DNA of 64,000 nt. Origin: Utricularia gibba. Taxonomy: Eukaryota > Streptophyta > Magnoliopsida > Lamiales > Lentibulariaceae. Position 1 is the first letter of the stretch; each line of letters opens with the position of its first letter. Positions 54,887 to 64,000 of the stretch are shown here, piece by piece. The notes under the pieces are model-generated. The model had not been told where the DNA came from and did no database searches. It saw nothing but the letters and a program-made list of their open reading frames with translations. The stretch covers positions 1,488,001 to 1,552,000 of the forward strand of contig NEEC01000016.1 of the NCBI GenBank assembly GCA_002189035.1. Direction: 5' to 3'. The position numbers and the translations under genes are program-made.

Positions 54887-55607
54887 TGAGTGTCCGTTGG
54901 GAGTAGACAGCATCATGCGATGATCATGGTGGGCCAGGCCTAATTAAAAAAACCCCAATTTTTTATTGGGTGTAATAAATTGGATTAATTTTATAAAAAG
55001 TCAATAATATTAATGAATTTATTATTAAATTGCCTTCAAATACTTGCCGCGAATATTTAATTTTATTATTTAAAATTTAATTTTCACTATCAAAAATTAA
55101 AAAAATGAAACTCAATTTTTTCATATTTATTAATTTTTATTATAATTGTGTTAGTGATGATGATATTTTAATTGTTCTGTAGCGGTCTCCGGTCAACTGA
55201 TAACATTTTTATTTTAAATGATTTCAATAATTGTGTTAGTGAGATGATATTTTACGAGAGCGCCACGTCATCAGCCCTATCGTGTCATATGTGTGTTAGT
55301 GGGGATGATACTTGGGGCCCACACGGTTTAGCAATGCATCCATTGAACAAGAAAAAGACGTTCTTAGTTGTCGTCAATAATTTCGATCAAAAATCAACCA
55401 ATTTCCAAAGAGATAGATACGTACCTCGCCAGATATTGCATTTTTTTAAACTATGGTTTCATGATGCCATAAAATATTAAGTCAATGTCCCTCACAGTGG
55501 TTTATATGTTCAATGATTGGGGTTTTATGATAATGATTTAGTTAGGCTTCACATCTACAAATGATAATGAAACATTACCAACTCAGCCCAAGCTTAGGTT
55601 TCCAATA
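54887..55607 (+). promoter_or_regulatory. Upstream region of GRP-A3
   Basis: No gene. It has three TTAGTG..GATGATA motifs (about 55150, 55234, 55296), GCCACGTCATC (about 55262) and GGGGCCCAC (about 55315), as upstream of GRP-A1. The TATA position is mutated (CTACAAATG, about 55554). Confidence 0.55.
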
Positions 55608-56183
55608 ATGGCTGCTTCAAAACTGGTTCTCTCTGCTTTGATTTTCTTGCTGCTTGTCCTCCTCGCGTCTGCCGGGGGAAGCACGAGCACCGCAGACACA
55701 TGTAATCGACTGTTTTCTGATTTGTTTTTCTTAAATATGCGGAGATGATGTCTGTCTTATCTTGTTTTGTTTCACTCAGCTGCCGAAGCTGGGGATGAGG
55801 TGGACCACCTTGATGGTTCTGCTGGGAGCCCGGGCGGCAGCTGCAGTGGTGGCCGCGGTGGCGGTCCTGGGGGCGGTGCTGGTGGCTCATGCAGGCCGCG
55901 TAGATGCGGTGGGGGTGGAGGTGGTCCCCGCGGCGGAGGAGGTGGAGGTGGCTGCGGCGGCGGAAGAGGTGGTGGCGGTCGTTACGGTGGCGGCGGGGGA
56001 GGCCCTGGCGGAGGAGGCGGAGGTGGGGGTGGCGGCGGGGGAGGGGGAGGTGGTGGGGGCGGGGGAGGTGGTGGCGGTGGCGGTGGCGATTACTGCGACT
56101 GCTGTGGCGCAAGAGGGTGTGGTTGCTGTAATGCGGTGGTGACTGAGACAGAAGTGGAAGCAGAGACTGAGCCGGTGAACTGA
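55608..56183 (+). CDS. GRP-A3: secreted glycine-rich protein, two exons
   Basis: Exon 1 is 55608-55701, intron 55702-55779 (78 bp, GT-AG), exon 2 is 55780-56183; 165 residues. The signal peptide is MAASKLVLSALIFLLLVLLA; the mature part starts near GGSTSTADTSAEAGDEVDHL. A long glycine region with a few Cys and Arg residues follows, then a Cys-rich cap (DYCDCCGARGCGCCN) and an acidic tail ending ETEPVN. It is the only GRP-A copy that keeps the glycine frame throughout. Plant GRPs of this layout are usually cell-wall or apoplastic; the Cys cap suggests disulphide cross-linking (inference). The weakened TATA box may lower expression. Confidence 0.8.
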
Positions 56184-57060
56184 ACACGCCAACCTAACCG
56201 CACGTATCTAATCTATCAATCTATCCATCCGTCTCCTTGTCCCCCAGAATAAAAAACCGGTGTTCACTCTAATGAGCCACTGCTGGGCTTCTTCTTGTTC
56301 CGGACACTCCACCCTCCTCTGCAATCTCACACATAACCGTGAAAAATCACCATGAACTCCTGACATTGAAGCCCTGATTAACATTAATGGGGTACATTTA
56401 TTTCTTTTTGGAGCTTCTGCAATGCCCTAACACAGCTGGACAGCACTCGACAATAAAACCCCCGCATCTAGAAGAAGGGAAACACTTCCTTCTCATGGAT
56501 AATTTCTAATAAATGTTTTAATCAAGAGATAATATCACGTGAAAGCAAAGGGCGTGGGGACAATGTCAAGACAGTGACGCCACACTCAATGCGTATGGAA
56601 GGATTGCAAAAACATGTTACTCCTACAAACGAATCTTGGTTTCCCACACGCACATGCATATGCATAATAGAAGTGTGAATGCCCAATAAAACCTCGCAGA
56701 TACGTTTCAAAAAGGATTGAGGCAGTGTGTTTGTTTATCAGGATGAAATGAAGGTTACCAAGTAGGAAGAAGTAATTTCACACACGCACAGATCCCTTCC
56801 GGGTCGATGTCCAAAACCTAAAATTGGGCATGGTTGGAACATCTAATTGTTGAAATTAAGAATTCGATGAGTTAAGCGAACATATATGAAACCTATTCAT
56901 ATAATAAATACAGATTACATTAAAAAAATTAGACATAATTGATTATTAATGATATGCAATTTATTATATATTTGATTATTTTAATTTCATTTATCGATAT
57001 GAGATTAGTTTTTCTAATACCCAATATCTTTGATCCTGTTAATACTTGTTTTTCGTGATT
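56184..57060. other. 3' flank of GRP-A3, no gene
   Basis: Matches 26520-27190 and, inverted, 10056-10730. AT-rich toward the insertion site of element H. Confidence 0.6.
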
Positions 57061-57065
57061 GTAGA

Positions 57066-57484
57066 TGATGGTAACTTTGCAAGTGCACAAAAACCGTCGA
57101 AATAATAAAATAAGATCGTATCCACAGGAAATTGTTATTGAAATTTTCTTTTCAAACAAAAACTCAAAAAGACCGAAAACAAAAGAAAGATCGGGTTTTA
57201 AAGATAGTAAGAAAAGTGGACTTGGATCTTAGATCCACCTTATTTGAAATTCATCCTTGCGTGTGTGCAAACCTTGAAGACTGATCTACTTGCGTGTGTG
57301 CAAACCTTGATCCAAAAGTACCCTAAAAATCCACAAAATACACTTTCTCTCCAGAAAGATCAAAGTAGTGTAAAAGATGCAAAATCAATTGAAAATAATG
57401 AGAAAGTGGGGTCTTAAATAAGTAAAAACAACATTCAAAAATAATGGAAGAATATGTTTTGGAACGACACAAAATCACTGATAA
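57066..57484 (-). repeat. 3' LTR of element H (shortened)
   Basis: 419 bp against 1148 bp for the 5' LTR. About 730 bp is missing between two copies of GCGTGTGTGCAAACCTTGA, which now lie almost side by side (57260-57315). Confidence 0.75.
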
Positions 57485-57496
57485 ACTCCCCCACAC
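57485..57496 (-). other. Polypurine tract of element H
   Basis: The minus strand reads GTGTGGGGGAGT directly before the 3' LTR; similar to GTGTGGGGGAGG in element G. Confidence 0.65.
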
Positions 57497-58920
57497 TTAG
57501 ATATTGCTTGTCCTCAAGCAATTGTTCAAGGTATTTTCCTCCAAAGTAGTAAATTGCAAATAGAATTAAGGCTAGCAAAATGCATGAGTTATTCAATATT
57601 ACACCATCCACTAGCTCCCGTTGCACGTAGCTACTCCTCACAGGTCACTCAATGCACTCAACAAAAGAAATCCATAAGAGGAGGGTGAAATGAAAAGAGG
57701 ATCGCTCAATACCTGAATGTAGGCGAGTCAGTAAACTTGCGCAAGTTATCCACTAGTTTCAGCAAGCTTGCGCAATCATGAGGTATTTTTCACGGGTTGT
57801 AGCATGGCAGGAGCTTGGGACAGGTAGGAAATTCGGTTGGAGCCTCCATTTCATGGGTAATAAGGAGTGAGCATCCATCAAACAATTCTGTCATGCTTGT
57901 CTTTTGATTTTTGTACTTCAAGGAACTCTTTCTTTTTCAGCTTTGTGGCTTCTTTTCAACACTTTAGCCTTTTTTCTTTCTTCTTCTTCTCTTTTTTTTT
58001 TCTCATTCATTCTTTTGTTCGAAATCAATCTCTCTCTGGATAGAATGTCTGTTGAAAATTCCTTCATAATTTGTTGAGATAGAGCTTGATTACTGAGTTG
58101 AAAATTGCTCTCAACTTTTCTTCTTTTGTAATAGAGCTCTTAGTTCTGCAACTTGCGCAAGCAAATGAACAGAACTATTCTCTAGATGCTCCTTCCTTGG
58201 GTCAAGAGAAATTGCATTAGGCTATAATTGTAAAAATGGGTTTGGCTTCTGATGTGGTAATCCAAATAAAACGGTTTCAGGTTAAACGGGGCTCACTAAG
58301 CGGATTCAAGGTGGGATAATAGAGATAAAATGGGGAAAATCCTAATGCCTCAATCCCTTTGCACAAGACCTGTAGAATAACCTAGTAGTATACACAAGAA
58401 CAAGCCCATGATCGTGGTACATTCAGGTCACTCATAAAGAAAAGAGAATAAAAGTGTCTCCTCACCAAGAAAGTAGGGCTATGTAGCTTGTGAAAGGCGT
58501 ACAAAATGAACAGCATGCAAAAGAATACCTTAGCAAGAAGCATGCCAAAAATCTAATGCACATCAATTATTTTGAAAACTGGACATATATCAAAACTCAT
58601 ACGAAAATTCAGATCTTATCTCTATAAAACCATTTCTCAACAAATTTATTAGAAAACAGAAAACACCAACTTGTTTTTGAATGGCAACAAGTAAGCCATG
58701 CCTTGGTAAAAGATTAACGTGGTCAGTATGGAAATGTGTGAAAGCGAAGAGCAAACCTCTTGAATTTTCCATAAAGCTTCTTTCATTTTCTATTGCTCCA
58801 TAATTTATTTTGAAAGAGCCTCTTGATTACAGAAATCACAGTCCATCTTGATTTGAAATTTCCTGCAAAAAAATTCATGGTTTGAAAACAGGACTAAAAA
58901 TTCATCACCTTTTATACGCC
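57497..58920. other. Non-coding 3' region of element H
   Basis: No supported ORF. It contains three TTGCGCAA palindromes (57737, 57768, 58153) and pyrimidine-rich stretches. Confidence 0.5.
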
Positions 58921-60141
58921 TCATCTTGTGCAAGTGCCCATCACGCCATGTTTTTGTTTGCTCTTTGTACAACTCAAATGGAAAGCTTCAGTGCATGGAA
59001 TTGTGATTGAAGCTTCCTTGAGTTGCTGCACTTTACAAAAGAAATCCTTGTCAAAAACATATTCTTCAACTAAATCATTACTTGTAATGACAAATTCTTC
59101 TTCCTTCAAATCTTTTTCTATGAAGCTTAGGGACCTTTGAACCTCCCCTTGATGTGTGTCCTGATCACATAATTTGTGGGTGTGGTCATCAAAAATATCT
59201 GCTGCTTCCAAATGTTCATGTGTAACACAATCTGCTTCTGTAGCTTGCGCAAGGTCAGGGACACGCATTATTGGAACTCCATCTTCAGTTTCAATATCCT
59301 CACATCTAGTGGGGGTTTCTTCCAATTGACATGAATACTCTAGTGTGTGGATGGCTTCCAAATCATTCAATTGAGCTTCCAACATTTGATTTTTAGTTAT
59401 GAGGTGCTGCAACTTGTCATGCATGTCATGCACTCCCTTCATTTGATCTGAAAATTCTTCTTTTATCTCTTTGATTTGTTTAAGAAATTCTCTATTCATC
59501 TGCTCTTGCCTCTCAATGATTTGACTCAATAGAACTCTGAAAGATGGGCATTGAGGTTTTCTCCAACTCTGATTTGAGTCATGTTGGTTGTCAACCCGAA
59601 ATGCATGACTTTCTCCTTGCGCAAGTCTACTGTGAGACTCCATGAATTTCTCTTCTAACTCTTCATCTTCAGAATCACTTCCAAAATCATTGTCCTTTGA
59701 ATCTAACGATGAATAAGATTGATACCTGGTGTATTGTTGATTTCTGGTCCTCCAATCTTTTTCATACCCAACATCATTATAATAAACATGAGATTCATTC
59801 ACAGACCTTTCTCTGGTGCAGTAATGATTTGTTGCTGGAAGTATATTTTGTTTTTTCGTCCGTGCTTGCGCAACCATCAATTGATCTCTATTGTACCTGC
59901 GTGAAGGTGTCAATTTAGAATATGAAATCAAATGATCTACCTGATGGCCATGTGATTTGTGCTCAAGAATGCATCTCTCAACACGTGATTCTTCAGGATA
60001 ATCTTCAGGATAAAACAAGTCGTCCATCTTCCGAGAACGCATCCTAGAATCTGCCACCCAAGGATAATATCTTGATCTAATTCGCCCATCAATATTCTCG
60101 AATTCGAGATTAAAGGTTACATCTCGATCAAGTCTCCTCAT
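58921..60141 (-). CDS. Single ORF of element H, unclassified (gag-like position)
   Basis: 406 codons from ATG at 60141 (MRRLDRDVTFNLEFENIDGR) to 58921; the frame is open further upstream to the primer-binding site, but this ATG is the first sensible one after the leader. The N-terminal third is Arg/Tyr-rich, and the middle is acidic (DSEDEELEEKFMESHSRLAQ). It is followed by a clear coiled coil (QIIERQEQMNREFLKQIKEI onward) and an acidic C-terminus ending GVMGTCTR. No Cys/His knuckle, protease or RT motif. Its place suggests a gag or packaging role for a non-autonomous element; I do not recognise the family. The intact frame argues for recent activity or selection. Confidence 0.6.
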   Translation of the reverse strand: MRRLDRDVTFNLEFENIDGRIRSRYYPWVADSRMRSRKMDDLFYPEDYPEESRVERCILEHKSHGHQVDHLISYSKLTPSRRYNRDQLMVAQARTKKQNILPATNHYCTRERSVNESHVYYNDVGYEKDWRTRNQQYTRYQSYSSLDSKDNDFGSDSEDEELEEKFMESHSRLAQGESHAFRVDNQHDSNQSWRKPQCPSFRVLLSQIIERQEQMNREFLKQIKEIKEEFSDQMKGVHDMHDKLQHLITKNQMLEAQLNDLEAIHTLEYSCQLEETPTRCEDIETEDGVPIMRVPDLAQATEADCVTHEHLEAADIFDDHTHKLCDQDTHQGEVQRSLSFIEKDLKEEEFVITSNDLVEEYVFDKDFFCKVQQLKEASITIPCTEAFHLSCTKSKQKHGVMGTCTR

Positions 60142-60324
60142 ATCTACACAAGCAAATGATGAACGAAAATCGAAAACAAAAGATTTTTTTTTTACCTCCT
60201 TTTTTTGGATGGAGAAAATCAGCTGCTTGCGCAAGTGCGCAAATAGAGAAAAACTACGAAAATAACAGAAAAATAAGAAATAACCAAAAATGAAATCAGA
60301 AAAGAAAATCCAAAGGAATACAAT

Positions 60325-60342
60325 TCCCCGGCAACGGCGCCA
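60325..60342 (-). other. Primer-binding site of element H (tRNA-Asp type)
   Basis: The minus strand reads TGGCGCCGTTGCCGGGGA, complementary to the 3' end of plant tRNA-Asp(GUC), six bases inside the 5' LTR. Confidence 0.8.
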
Positions 60343-60348
60343 AAAACT

Positions 60349-61496
60349 TGATGGTAATTCTGCAAATGCACAGAAACTGTCGAAGTAATAAAATAAGATC
60401 GTATCCACATGAAATTGTTATTGGAATTTTCTTTTCAAACAAAAACTCAAAAAGACCGAAAAAAAAAGAAAGATCGGGTTCTGAAGATAGTAAGAAAAGT
60501 GGCATTGGATCTTAGATCCACCTTACTTGAAACTCGTCCTTATGTGTGTGCAAACCTTGAAGACTGTTTGCTTGTACAAGCTTTGGGGGTGTTATGCTAA
60601 AGTAGTGCTACTCGGTGTCCGTTATAGCATTGCCCCTTGTTTTGTGGGATTATGGAATCAACCACACCACCAGAGCCATTTCACCTCTTGTGATAACCCA
60701 TGTTTTTCCAACACCCAAATCTAACCCTTACACCTCTCACCTCGCAGACAGATTAGATAGAATGTGTCTTACCAATGATGTCCGATTGAGCACTTCTCCT
60801 TAGGTGCTTGAGGCCAACCTTTGATTGTCCCACACTTCCTTAGGGCTATATGATACTAAAGATCATGTTGGTAAAGAAAACGTTGCGAAAAATAGAATCA
60901 GACCTCAAATTAAATGCTGAAAAACATAGTAAGATAGTCATGCGCGCAGAACTTGCGCAAGCAAGGCTTCACCACAGATCCTCAGCCAAAAGCACCTACA
61001 TGCACAGACTCGACTCTAACATGAAAATAGACATGAAAAAAGGAAAGATACAAAGGAAAAGTGGTCAAAGACGTTTCTAATGGTTGAGAGGGTGGGGTAT
61101 TCATAGAAGAGTCAATCCAAATCTTTGTATTGAGCTTATTTGATGGGTTTGGATAAGATCTTCTAACCAAATCTTTTATTCAAATCTTCGAAGATCATCT
61201 TCATATCTCTATCTTATCCACGAATCTTGGACTAAATCTTCATTGATTGACCGAGTCTTGGGTTGAGATTCGTGGTCCATCAAATCCATAATTTGGTGGG
61301 TCTTGATTTCTCCTCAAATTGATCCAAAAGTACTTTAAAAATCCACAAAATATACTTTCTCTCCAAAAAGATCAAAATAATGCGAAAGATGCAAAATCAA
61401 TTAAGAATAATGAGAAAATAGGATATAAGATAAGTAAAAACAATACTCAAGAATAGTGGAAGAACATGTTTTGGAACAATACAAAATCACTTATCA
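60349..61496 (-). repeat. 5' LTR of element H
   Basis: 1148 bp. The plus strand starts TGATGGTAATTC and ends CACTTATCA. It contains one CTTGCGCAAG palindrome (60952). Confidence 0.8.
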
Positions 61497-61501
61497 GTAG
61501 A

Positions 61502-61901
61502 TAATGTTTATATAATCTAATTTTTGTAACCTAATGCTAATACATCTACTTATTTTTTTTTAAATAAAACTCAGATTAACATGTAATTCATCTTGGACAC
61601 CCAACCCATGCCGCAAGGCAAATGTTTTATATTATATTGAAATTAAAAATAAGATGAGTTGAATAAATAAACATGAAATTTAAATACACAATAAATATGA
61701 ATCATATTAAAAAAATATTAGATCTAATCAATTACTAATGATTTGTAATATCTTATATATTTTACTTATTTCAATTTTATTTTACAATATGGGATTATTT
61801 TTTCTAATAAGAGTTCATTCAGAGGTGACTCTGGCATATTCATCTCAAATGTCTTGGGCAAAACATGTGTTGGTTGGCATTTCCTTATCCTATCTATTCT
61901 T
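61502..61901. other. Spacer before GRP-B3 repeats
   Basis: AT-rich, homologous to 27190-27467 and, inverted, to 9532-9800. It holds the stretch that is missing at the unit 1 inversion junction. Confidence 0.6.
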
Positions 61902-62786
61902 GAGATTTCTGAAGAGTGTGTGGTCCTAATTAGCTCGGCAGCCTCTGTCGTGTTTACACTATGTAAGAACAAGCAAAAAGGGGGGATGAATCTCTTGAAA
62001 TGTGTTCTTGATGTCATTTCTAGACTTTCATTCCATCGAAATCCAAAACGTACGGAGATTACCTAAAACCCAATATGGATTCCATGGTGGAGTATTGGGT
62101 GTACACGCAGCACTGAAATACCGAATTCATTCATGTTCTTTGGAATGGCAATTATTGAGAGGCGGCCATACTTTTCAAATAGGGTCCATGAGTATTGAGA
62201 TTTCTGACGAGTGTGTGGTCCTAATTATCTCAGCAGCCTCTGTCGTGTTTACACTATGTAAGAACAAGCAAAAAGGGGGGATGAATCTCTTGAAATGTGT
62301 TCTTGATGTCATTTCTAGACTTTCATTCCATCGAAATCCAAAACGTACGGAGATTACCTAAAACCCAATATGGATTCCATGGTGGAGTATTGGGTGTACA
62401 CGCAGCACTGAAATACCGAATTCATTCATGTTCTTTGGAATGGCAATTATTGAGAGGCGGCCATACTTTTCAAATAGGGTCCATGAGTATTGAGATTTCT
62501 GACGAGTGTGTGGTCCTAATTATCTCAGCAGCCTCTGTCGTGTTTACACTATGTAAGAACAAGCAAAAAGGGGGGATGAATCTCTTGAAATGTGTTCTTG
62601 ATGTCATTTCTAGACTTTCATTCCATCGAAATCCAAAACGTACGGAGATTACCTAAAACCCAATATGGATTCCATGGTGGAGTATTGGGTGTATACGCAG
62701 CACTGAAATACCGAATTCATTCATGTTCTTTGGAATGGCAATTATTGAGAGGCGGTCATACTTTTCAAATAGGGTCCATGTGTATT
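61902..62786 (+). repeat. 295-bp tandem repeat, three copies, upstream of GRP-B3
   Basis: Copies start at 61902, 62197 and 62492, with almost no divergence among them, and end before GATAACAATATCTGG. Same unit as at 12542-13131 (two copies) and 27468-27749 (one copy). Confidence 0.9.
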
Positions 62787-62893
62787 GAGATAACAATATC
62801 TGGATTTTAATGTTATATTATTTATTTTTTAGTGGAGTGATGGGATGGCACCTACCCATTTGCGCTCTTGATTATTGATTTCAAGTTTTTGTT

Positions 62894-62903
62894 CTATAAA
62901 TAG
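62894..62903 (+). promoter_or_regulatory. TATA box of GRP-B3
   Basis: CTATAAATAG, 44 bp before the ATG at 62947. Confidence 0.75.
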
Positions 62904-62946
62904 CGAAGAGGCATTCGTGAGTGAGTGTGAGCTCCGCGATCTGAGA

Positions 62947-63400
62947 ATGGCTTCTGCCAGATTACTTCTCTTTGTCGGGCTCTTCTTGCTCATCGCTCTC
63001 CTCGCTTCCTCTGAGGTTGCTGCTGTAAGAAATTTGGCAGAGGCCTCCAACGCCAACACCCTCGATGCATGTAATGAAACAAAAAGAGCTTCTATTTGGT
63101 GTATGAACTCATTATCCTACTGCTACTGACTCATATATTGGTTTGGTGGGCTTTTTTCTTTTTCACTCAGCCAAACCTGGTGACGAGGTACACAGCCGTG
63201 GCGCAGTAGAGAGGACTGAGAAGTTTGGGTTTTATAGGAGGCCAATTCGTGGTGGAGGCGGCGGAGGAGGTGGTGGTGGGGTGGAGGCGGTGGTGGAGGT
63301 GGAGGTGGAGGCGTGGTGGAGGTGGAGGTGGTGGCGGTGGTGGTGGAGGAGGGGTGGCCGCCACCCTCACCTTGAATCTGGGGAGGAGTCCAAGAATTGA
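62947..63400 (+). CDS. GRP-B3: secreted GRP, intact frame with shifted central repeat
   Basis: Exon 1 is 62947-63070, intron 63071-63170 (100 bp, GT-AG), exon 2 is 63171-63400; 117 residues. Signal peptide MASARLLLFVGLFLLIALLA, then RNLAEASNANTLDAS and KPGDEVHSRGAVERTEKFGF. A ten-glycine run is followed by Val/Glu and Trp/Arg stretches, then GGRHPHLESGEESKN. Three successive one-base slips in the G-rich tract cancel out, so the C-terminus stays in the family frame. It is the only B copy that ends at the family stop. A cell-wall or secreted role is inferred from the class. Confidence 0.65.
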
Positions 63401-63530
63401 CGAGGCTTCCAAGCCACCTTATGTTTCTAATCTCTGTCCGAATAAAGACACAAGTGTGCATGATTCTGTATTGAGCCCATTGCTTCCCTTCTTTGTGCTG
63501 TCGGTGTGATGCTGCTGTATCTTCAATCCA
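63401..63530. other. 3' flank of GRP-B3
   Basis: Matches the GRP-B1 and GRP-B2 3' sequences up to about CCACACTAAAT, where homology switches to the inverted repeat. Confidence 0.6.
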
Positions 63531-64000
63531 CACTAAATAAAATTCCAATCTGAATTACATGACATATGTATTTAAAAATAATAATTCAAATATATTATTA
63601 AATATAATATTGTATTAAATACCTTCTAAATATCTAAATATTTTTGTTATCAAATATTGATAATTTTCAAAAATAAAAAAAAAACTTATTTTTTTTCAAA
63701 TTATCTAGTAATGTAATTTCTTTCTTAGTAGATAAAATTTTTTTAATTATTTTTTGAAATTAGTTGTATAAAATTTAAGAATAGACACCCAATCAATTTT
63801 TCTCTTTTTGTTTGCTCTTCAAACATGTGAAAAAAAAATACATATTTTGGAAATTTGGAAGAGTGTTCGAGCGGGTGAACGCCAACCAAGCGATGGAGCC
63901 CGCTACACAGTCCAGTCGAATAATTGAAATCTTGTTTATCACAATTTTTTTAAAAAAAAATATTTTTTAATAAAAAGATCGTATGCAGGTTTTAAAAATT
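63531..64000 (-). repeat. Right arm of an inverted repeat with 30757-31215
   Basis: Reverse complement of the GRP-C upstream region; for example GGAGCCCGCTACACAGTC pairs with the GTAGCGGGCCCC stretch at 30844. The arm runs off the window end at the point equivalent to 30757. Confidence 0.7.

Larger units (their letters stand above)
57061..61501 (-). mobile_element. Element H: non-autonomous LTR retrotransposon with GTAGA duplications
   Basis: The element is 57066-61496, flanked by GTAGA on both sides. On the minus strand: 5' LTR (61496-60349), primer-binding site for tRNA-Asp (60342-60325), one ORF (60141-58921), a 1.4 kb non-coding stretch, polypurine tract (57496-57485) and 3' LTR (57484-57066). 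No protease, RT, RNase H or integrase is present, so it must depend on another element. Confidence 0.85.

Noticed and set aside
60325-60342. Possible tRNA-Asp gene 3' end
   Set aside because: Only 18 bases match, directly beside an LTR on the correct strand. It is a primer-binding site; no tRNA body is present.
1-64000. CRISPR array, operon or phage features
   Set aside because: No short direct repeats with regular spacers. All evidence (introns, TATA boxes, plant transposon lineages) points to plant nuclear DNA.

Overview
The window looks like accessory nuclear DNA of a flowering plant. It has GT-AG introns of about 80-125 bp, plant-specific LTR retrotransposon lineages (Tat and Athila Ty3/gypsy, Ty1/copia), a Mutator-like element, a hAT-type MITE, and a family of small secreted glycine-rich proteins (GRPs). 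I cannot name the species. I see no tRNA, rRNA, CRISPR array or prokaryotic gene. All coordinates and alignments were read by eye, so boundaries marked approximate may be off by tens of bases.

Host backbone: a two-gene module, GRP-A followed by GRP-B in the same orientation, is present three times. Unit 1 is A at 10.7-11.3k (now inverted, minus strand) and B at 13.3-13.9k. Unit 2 is A at 26.0-26.5k and B at 27.9-28.5k. Unit 3 is A at 55.6-56.2k and B at 62.9-63.4k. A third, related gene (GRP-C, minus strand) lies at 30.1-30.5k, with broken relatives at 29.0k and 50.5-50.8k. Each gene has a signal-peptide exon, one short intron and a repetitive second exon. Frameshifts in or near the glycine repeats distinguish the copies.

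Region by region. 188-9531 is a nearly full-length Tat-lineage Ty3/gypsy element (element A) with gag, protease, RT, two RNase H domains, integrase and an antisense ORF; its last LTR piece is found inverted at 12418-12533. 14.2-25.0k is two truncated Athila-like elements on the minus strand (F and G), the first carrying a 1.3 kb solo LTR in its integrase, followed by a copia fragment at 25.0-25.6k. 31697-50531 is one minus-strand copia element (C) of about 5 kb of its own sequence. It is swollen to 18.8 kb by four nested insertions: Tat element E (32437-37923), a solo LTR (41324-42620), another LTR (42783-49807), and Tat element D (42991-48820) inside that LTR. 51.1-54.1k is a decayed Mutator-like element. 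54377-54878 is a hAT-type MITE. 57066-61496 is a non-autonomous LTR retrotransposon (H) with one unclassified intact ORF. The right end (63.53-64.0k) is an inverted copy of 30.76-31.2k.

How it fits together: the region is a GRP gene cluster grown by segmental duplication and repeatedly invaded by transposons. Target-site duplications date many insertions relative to one another and prove that about 3 kb carrying GRP-A1 was inverted after element A landed. The most system-like signal is the antisense gene carried by all three Tat elements. It has its own TATA box and at least one conserved intron, and it survives in two copies that lost most of gag-pol.
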